Assembly: GCF_030766935.1 (NCBI RefSeq)
Contig: NZ_JASERL010000003.1
Span: forward strand, 434,001 to 498,000
Source: Streptomyces sp. KL109B
GTDB lineage: Bacteria > Actinomycetota > Actinomycetes > Streptomycetales > Streptomycetaceae
DNA length: 64,000 nucleotides
Direction of reading: 5' to 3'
Shown: piece by piece, positions 59,810 to 64,000 of the stretch
Layout: each line of letters opens with the position of its first letter
How positions within the stretch are numbered: the first letter of the stretch is position 1
Notes under the pieces: model-generated
Seen by the model: the letters and a program-made list of their open reading frames with translations, nothing else
Database searches by the model: none
Told to the model about the DNA's origin: nothing
Made by a program: the position numbers and the translations under genes

Positions 59810-60685
59810 TCAGCCCGCGGCCACCGTCAGCGGTGCGAAGCGGCGGGTCCAGTCGCCGGGCAGTTCCGAAGCGCCATAGTTCATCACCGCGTTGAGGCCC
59901 ATGGACGCAAGACCGCGCTCCTTGAGCCACGTCAGCAGCTCTTCGTGCCGTACGTCGATGTCGGTGCGCAGCGGCCGGTCCGTGCCTGCCGCGAGCGAGG
60001 CGACGAGGGCCTGCGCGGTCGCGGTGTCGCGGGCGATGAGAGGGCCGACGACGTGGGTGTCCTCGTTGGGCCAGGCGGCCGCGAAGCCGATGAGCCCGCC
60101 GGTCTCGTCGTCCACAGCCACCCGCAGTTGGTCCGCGAAGGCCGGAAGCCGGGTGATGACATGCGTACGGTCCGGGCCGAAGACCTCCGCGTCCAGGCGG
60201 AGGATCGCCGGGAGGTCCTCCGCGGTGGCCGCCCGGGTGGTGACCTCGGGCAGGGTGGCCTGGCCCGCGACGAAGGCGCCGCGCACCATCTCGGCCCGCC
60301 CCGTGAGCTTGAAGCCCAACTCCTCGTAGAGCGGCTGCCCGTACGGCGTCGCGTGGAGCGTGAGCGGGGTCGTGCCCGCCTGCTCGACGACATGGCGCAT
60401 CAGGCGCCTGCCGACGCCCTTGCGGGCATGCCGTTCGGCGACCAGGACCATGCCGATCGCGGCGAGTTCGGGCCGCTCTCGGGGGCCGTACTCGGTCACC
60501 ACGCAGGCGCTGACGAGCCCACCGTCGGGGTCGTCGATGCCATGGCCGGTGCCCGCGGAGAGCAGCAGGCGCCACTTGTGTTCCTCACGGGGCCAGCCCC
60601 GGTTCTCGGAGAGGTCGGCGCACGCGAGGACATCGCGCGGGGTGAGACGACGGATGGGCAGGCCGGAGAGGGAAGGTGTCGACAC
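59810..60685 (-). CDS. GNAT family N-acetyltransferase, double-domain
   Basis: About 291 residues. The N-terminal GNAT domain has GMVLVAERHARKGVGRRLMRHVVEQAG and YGQPLYEELGFKLTGRAEM. A second GNAT-like half follows (TRAATAEDLPAILRLDAEVFGPDR ... IGFAAAWPNEDTHVVGPLIARD). The duplicated layout is typical of streptomycete acetyltransferases of unknown substrate. The start is uncertain: GTG 60685 is preferred; ATG 60781 would make parS encode FHVK, a common false start. Confidence 0.82.
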   Translation of the reverse strand: MSTPSLSGLPIRRLTPRDVLACADLSENRGWPREEHKWRLLLSAGTGHGIDDPDGGLVSACVVTEYGPRERPELAAIGMVLVAERHARKGVGRRLMRHVVEQAGTTPLTLHATPYGQPLYEELGFKLTGRAEMVRGAFVAGQATLPEVTTRAATAEDLPAILRLDAEVFGPDRTHVITRLPAFADQLRVAVDDETGGLIGFAAAWPNEDTHVVGPLIARDTATAQALVASLAAGTDRPLRTDIDVRHEELLTWLKERGLASMGLNAVMNYGASELPGDWTRRFAPLTVAAG

Positions 60686-60765
60686 GCAGGTCAGGCTGTC
60701 GGACTTCGACCCGTGGCGTCCACCGCTTTGCCGGCAGTACCCCGGCGCTTTCGGCCACGCCGGGA

Positions 60766-60779
60766 GTTTCACGTGAAAC
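60766..60779. other. parS (exact), upstream of the double GNAT gene
   Basis: Exact GTTTCACGTGAAAC in the gap between divergent GNAT and flavohaemoglobin-like genes. Confidence 0.92.
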
Positions 60780-61140
60780 ATGGCGCCGGGTCGGCTCTGG
60801 CGGGCGCGCGGCGGTGCGAGGCGTGAATTGGTGCGCGGAGACCGGTAATTGAGGAATTTACGGAGTGCCCGAGGTTCACTTAATCCGCAGTTATGCCAGT
60901 AGGGGGTTGTCGACTTCGCGGCTGCCGGTATCGTCGGGTTCAGATCGCGTCGGGCGGCCGAAGAAGGCCCAGGGGGAAGCCCGTGTGATGCGCGCAGGCC
61001 GACGCAGCCTAACGGGACGGAGAGATCGAAGACCTGCACTTTCCGCTTTGCGTTCTGTGCAATGACATCGCGTGGCATCCTGCCGTGAGGGGACTGCGGA
61101 CAATGTCACACTCTTGCCTTACTTGTCAGTAGCCGTCCGG

Positions 61141-61167
61141 AATGCAGTGTTCAATGTGGACTGCATT
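61141..61167. promoter_or_regulatory. inverted repeat upstream of the flavohaemoglobin-like gene
   Basis: AATGCAGT (61141-61148) and ACTGCATT (61160-61167) form an 8-bp inverted repeat with an 11-bp spacer, about 100 bp before the start. It may bind a regulator. The rest of the gap 60780-61264 shows no gene. Confidence 0.45.
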
Positions 61168-61264
61168 GTTGTCGAGGCACGCGGGGGAAAGCCCACAGTT
61201 TCCGAGTGGGGAACAGCTCGGGAGTACGTTGACCGACCAAAAGATGTTCGAGGCGAGGCACAGC

Positions 61265-62575
61265 ATGGACGCTCCGACCACTACGCCGTCGGCCGATTCC
61301 GGTTCGGACGGCGGGGGCGGCTGGTTCACACCGCGCAAGGCCCCGGACCCGCAATCTCCCGCCCCCGGTTCCGGCCAGGAGGCGGCGGAGGAGCACCGAA
61401 TACCCGAGCCGCGCCCGCAGTCGGACACCCAGCCCCCACAGCGGCCCGCCCCCACGCACGCCTCGCCCGACGCGATCCTCGTCCGCCGCACGATGGAGGA
61501 GATCAGCCCCGTCGCGGACAAGGTCACCTCGTACTTCTACGCACTCCTCTTCGTGCGCCACCCCGAACTGCGCCCGCTCTTCCCGGCGGCGATGGACACC
61601 CAGCGCGACCGGCTCCTCAGGGCGCTGCTGACCGCCGCCGAGCACATCGACAACAAGGACGTCCTGGTGGCGTACCTGAAGAACCTGGGGCGCGGCCACC
61701 GCAAGTACGGCACCCAGGCCGAGCACTATCCGGCCGTCGGCGAGTGCCTGATCGCGGCCCTCACCCAGTACGCCACGACCACGTGGAGCGCGGAGACCGA
61801 GGCCGCCTGGGTGCGCACGTACACGACGATCTCCCAGATCATGATCGACGCGGCGGCCGAGGACGAGATGAAGGCCCCGGCCTGGTGGATGGCCGAGGTC
61901 GTCTCGCACGATCTGCGCACGTCCGACGTCGCCGTGGTGACCGTGCGGCCCGATCAGCCGTACCCGTTCCTGGCCGGCCAGTACACGACGCTGGAGACGC
62001 CGTGGTGGCCGCGGATCTGGCGGCACTACTCGTTCGCCTCCGCGCCCCGCTCGGACGGGCTGCTCTCGTTCCACGTGAAGGCGGTTCCCGCGGGCTGGGT
62101 CTCGGGCGCCCTGGTGCATCGCGCCCGCCCCGGCGACGTACTGCGGCTCGGACCGCCCGCCGGCTCCATGACCGTCGACCACACCAGCGACAGCGGGCTG
62201 CTCTGCCTCGGCGGCGGCACCGGCATCGCGCCCATCAAGGCGCTCGTCGAGGACGTGGCCGAGCACGGGAACCAGCGCCCGGTCGAGGTGTTCTACGGCG
62301 CCCGCACCAGTCACGACCTGTACGACATCGACACGATGCTGCGCCTGGCACAGAGCCACCCGTGGCTCTCGGTGCGCCCCGTCGTCGACCAGCAGGCCCA
62401 CCTCCAGCTGCCGGACGCGGTACGGGAGTACGGCCCCTGGAACGAGTACGACGCCTATCTTTCCGGTCCGCCCGGCATGATCCGCAGTGGCATCGACGCC
62501 CTGCGGCGCATCGGCATCCCCGGCAGCCGCATCCGGCACGACTCGGTGGAGGACCTGGTCGCGGCGACGGACTGA
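61265..62575 (+). CDS. flavohaemoglobin-like globin-reductase
   Basis: A 436-residue protein with a disordered Pro-rich N-terminus (1-75). A globin domain follows (about 80-215, proximal His145 in GRGHRKYG). The ferredoxin-reductase-like module has the FAD motif RHYSFASAP (about 253) and the NAD loop GGGTGIAPIKAL (about 317). It resembles Hmp nitric-oxide dioxygenases, which turn NO to nitrate, but the globin part is of a distinct actinobacterial type, so the activity is inferred. ATG 61265 with GAGG upstream is chosen; ATG 61244 is possible. Confidence 0.88.
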   Translation: MDAPTTTPSADSGSDGGGGWFTPRKAPDPQSPAPGSGQEAAEEHRIPEPRPQSDTQPPQRPAPTHASPDAILVRRTMEEISPVADKVTSYFYALLFVRHPELRPLFPAAMDTQRDRLLRALLTAAEHIDNKDVLVAYLKNLGRGHRKYGTQAEHYPAVGECLIAALTQYATTTWSAETEAAWVRTYTTISQIMIDAAAEDEMKAPAWWMAEVVSHDLRTSDVAVVTVRPDQPYPFLAGQYTTLETPWWPRIWRHYSFASAPRSDGLLSFHVKAVPAGWVSGALVHRARPGDVLRLGPPAGSMTVDHTSDSGLLCLGGGTGIAPIKALVEDVAEHGNQRPVEVFYGARTSHDLYDIDTMLRLAQSHPWLSVRPVVDQQAHLQLPDAVREYGPWNEYDAYLSGPPGMIRSGIDALRRIGIPGSRIRHDSVEDLVAATD

Positions 62576-62585
62576 GCGCCGCGCC

Positions 62586-62645
62586 GCAACACCAAAGCCC
62601 GCAGCAATAAAGCCCGCAACACCAAAGCCCGCAGCACCAATGCCC
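62586..62645. repeat. four 15-bp tandem repeats
   Basis: Units GCAACACCAAAGCCC, GCAGCAATAAAGCCC, GCAACACCAAAGCCC and GCAGCACCAATGCCC follow each other exactly, between the convergent flavohaemoglobin-like and Nudix genes. Units 1 and 3 are identical; units 2 and 4 share GCAGCA. Confidence 0.9.
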
Positions 62646-62651
62646 GCGGCG

Positions 62652-63134
62652 TCAGCCCAGATCGGGCGCGTGCATCGCCCGTACGCCCTCGATGTTGCCG
62701 TCCAGGTAATGGCGCAGCGAGAGCGGCACCAGGTGGACCGAGGCGATCCCGACGCGGGTGAACGGCACCCGCACGATCTCGTAGCCGCCGCACGGGTCCT
62801 CGACCTCGGGACCGTGCCGCTGCTCGGTGTCCATCGACTCCAGCCGGCAGACGAAGAAGTGCTGGACCTTCACGCCGGTCGCGCCGCCGTCCTCGCCGAT
62901 GTGCTCGACGGTGTCCACGAAACAGGGCACCACGTCGACGATCTTGGCGCCGAGTTCCTCGTGCACCTCGCGATGGAGGGCGTCCACGACGGTCGTGTCC
63001 TCCGGCTCGACCCCGCCCCCGGGAGTTACCCAGTAGGGATCGACACCGGGCTTGGTCCGCTTGATCAGAATCAGGTCGTCGCCGTCCAGCAGGACGGCGC
63101 GTGCGGTGCGCTTGACCACGGGTCGGACGGTCAT
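62652..63134 (-). CDS. Nudix hydrolase
   Basis: A 160-residue Nudix protein with TARAVLLDGDDLILIKRTKPG and a Nudix box whose catalytic half REVHEELG (55-62) is intact, while the first Glu of the box is Thr/Asp (VEPEDTTVV). It probably hydrolyses a nucleoside diphosphate derivative. The substrate is unknown. ATG 63134 is the start. Confidence 0.9.
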   Translation of the reverse strand: MTVRPVVKRTARAVLLDGDDLILIKRTKPGVDPYWVTPGGGVEPEDTTVVDALHREVHEELGAKIVDVVPCFVDTVEHIGEDGGATGVKVQHFFVCRLESMDTEQRHGPEVEDPCGGYEIVRVPFTRVGIASVHLVPLSLRHYLDGNIEGVRAMHAPDLG

Positions 63135-63155
63135 GGGAGAAATGTGGCCCGGCTG

Positions 63156-63169
63156 GTTCCACGTGAAAC
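63156..63169. other. parS-like site (one mismatch) upstream of the Nudix gene
   Basis: GTTCCACGTGAAAC differs from parS by one base (T to C at position 4). It lies 22 bp upstream of the Nudix start. Confidence 0.6.
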
Positions 63170-63193
63170 ATCCCGTATCGCTCGGCGCCCCGC

Positions 63194-64000
63194 TCACGAC
63201 CAGTCGACGGCAGCGCGCAGCAGCCACTCGTGCGCCCGCGCGATGTGCGGCATGGCGAGCGTGCCGGTGCGCACCACCAGGAAGTACGTACGCAGTGGCG
63301 GCACCGGAGGGTCGAGCAGGGCGACGACCTCCCCGCGCTCCAGGCTCTCCTCGCACAGATAGCGCGGCAGGACGGCGAGGCCGGCGCCCGCGATCACGCA
63401 GGCCAGTACCGCACGCAGATCCGGCACGACGACGGTGCCGGAGACGGCGGGCCGGGAGTCGAAGACCGCCGCCCAGTAGCGGCTGACCAGCGGCAACGAC
63501 TCGTGCACCTCGACCACGGGGAACTTCTCCAGGGACGGTGCCGCGTCGCGGTGCAGCATGCCGGGGCCGATGCGGGCGGCGAACCGCGGGGCGGCGGTCA
63601 GCACGTGCTCCTCGTCGCAGAGCGCAGTCGCTGTGAGCAGCGCGCCGCGCGGGCGGGCCGTCGCGATGGCCAGATCGTGGTGTCCCGCCGCGAGCCCTTC
63701 CAGGGTCTCCTCGGCCGTGCCGAAGCTCGCCCGTAACGCGACGTTCTGCCCGTCGTCGCGGGTCAGCGCGGTGAGCGCGGGCAGGGCACGTTCCGCGGTG
63801 AACTCCGGGGGCCCCGCCAGATGCAGCGTGCGCAGGGCGGATTCCTCGTCGAGCCCGGTCTCGGCGATCTCCACGAGGGCGTCGAGATGCGGGGCCGCCT
63901 TGTGGGCCAGCTCGTCGCCGATCGTCGTGGGCGTCACTCCGCGCGCCTGGCGCAGGAAGAGCGGGCGCCCCAACTGCCGCTCCAGCGTGCGGATCTGGGA
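63194..64000 (-). CDS. LysR-family transcriptional regulator, N-terminus cut by the window edge
   Basis: The visible 268 residues begin in the recognition helix region (SQIRTLERQLGRPLFLRQ) and cover the linker helix and the two-lobed effector domain (LHLAGPPEFTAERALPALTAL through AGAGLAVLPRYLCEESLERG). The start lies beyond 64000. Target and ligand are unknown. Confidence 0.9.
   Translation of the reverse strand, partial: SQIRTLERQLGRPLFLRQARGVTPTTIGDELAHKAAPHLDALVEIAETGLDEESALRTLHLAGPPEFTAERALPALTALTRDDGQNVALRASFGTAEETLEGLAAGHHDLAIATARPRGALLTATALCDEEHVLTAAPRFAARIGPGMLHRDAAPSLEKFPVVEVHESLPLVSRYWAAVFDSRPAVSGTVVVPDLRAVLACVIAGAGLAVLPRYLCEESLERGEVVALLDPPVPPLRTYFLVVRTGTLAMPHIARAHEWLLRAAVDWS

Noticed and set aside
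60686..60781. N-terminal extension of the double GNAT protein starting within parS
   Set aside because: MFHVK is the usual translation of parS, no ribosome site is seen, and the conserved domain starts after residue 45 of that version.
62069..62082. GTTCCACGTGAAGG inside the flavohaemoglobin-like gene
   Set aside because: It has three mismatches to parS and fits ordinary coding for FHVK in a conserved protein region.

Overview
The window is a piece of a high-GC actinomycete chromosome, almost certainly a Streptomyces, spanning the chromosomal replication origin. The gene order is the classical Streptomyces oriC neighbourhood: DUF3566, gyrA, gyrB, DUF721/DciA, recF, gnd, dnaN, oriC, dnaA on the left, and rpmH, rnpA, yidD, yidC, jag, rsmG, parA, parB on the right. 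Further right come trxA/trxB, murJ, ino1, rpsF-ssb-rpsR-rplI and dnaB. GTG starts, very GC-rich third codon positions, TTGTCCACA-type DnaA boxes and many copies of the Streptomyces parS sequence GTTTCACGTGAAAC support this. Species-level assignment is not attempted.

Layout. 1-1065 is a decayed MarR regulator plus MFS exporter next to tRNA-Ala(UGC). 1374-3809 is an XRE protein and a membrane Ser/Thr kinase. 3900-6272 holds a large secreted/membrane protein and two very small proteins. tRNA-Ile(GAU) follows, then the leftward replication/topology cluster (6752-19468). oriC lies between dnaN and dnaA (about 16600-17175). The rightward rpmH-to-parB block runs from 19851 to 25892. The leftward cell-envelope/redox operon DUF6049-murJ-pseudokinase-ECF sigma-anti-sigma-trxB-trxA occupies 36520-26912. 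Then follow a tRNA nucleotidyltransferase (36716-38188), an MFS protein, inositol-phosphate synthase with a PadR regulator, a class A PBP with a small upstream gene, a GT87-like membrane protein, and an alanine-racemase-like/FemX pair. The ribosomal/ssb operon (49187-50918), MATE exporter, dnaB, an ECF41-type sigma factor, a serine beta-lactamase-like hydrolase, a MarR/MFS pair, two GNAT proteins, a flavohaemoglobin-like protein, a Nudix hydrolase and a LysR regulator cut by the right edge complete the window.

How it works together. Replication initiation (DnaA, oriC, DnaN, DnaB, DciA, SSB, RecF, gyrase), origin segregation (ParA, ParB, parS) and translation/membrane biogenesis genes sit together. 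DnaA-box-like nonamers occur in oriC, upstream of dnaA, upstream of parA (one exact TTGTCCACA) and, in a regularly spaced cluster, upstream of dnaB. Thirteen exact and two one-mismatch parS copies are all on the right of oriC. Two lie at the centre of perfect 36-40 bp palindromes between convergent genes and a third in a near-perfect one, and several are embedded in reading frames. These cis-element patterns are the most unusual content; the protein-coding content is mostly conserved streptomycete core.
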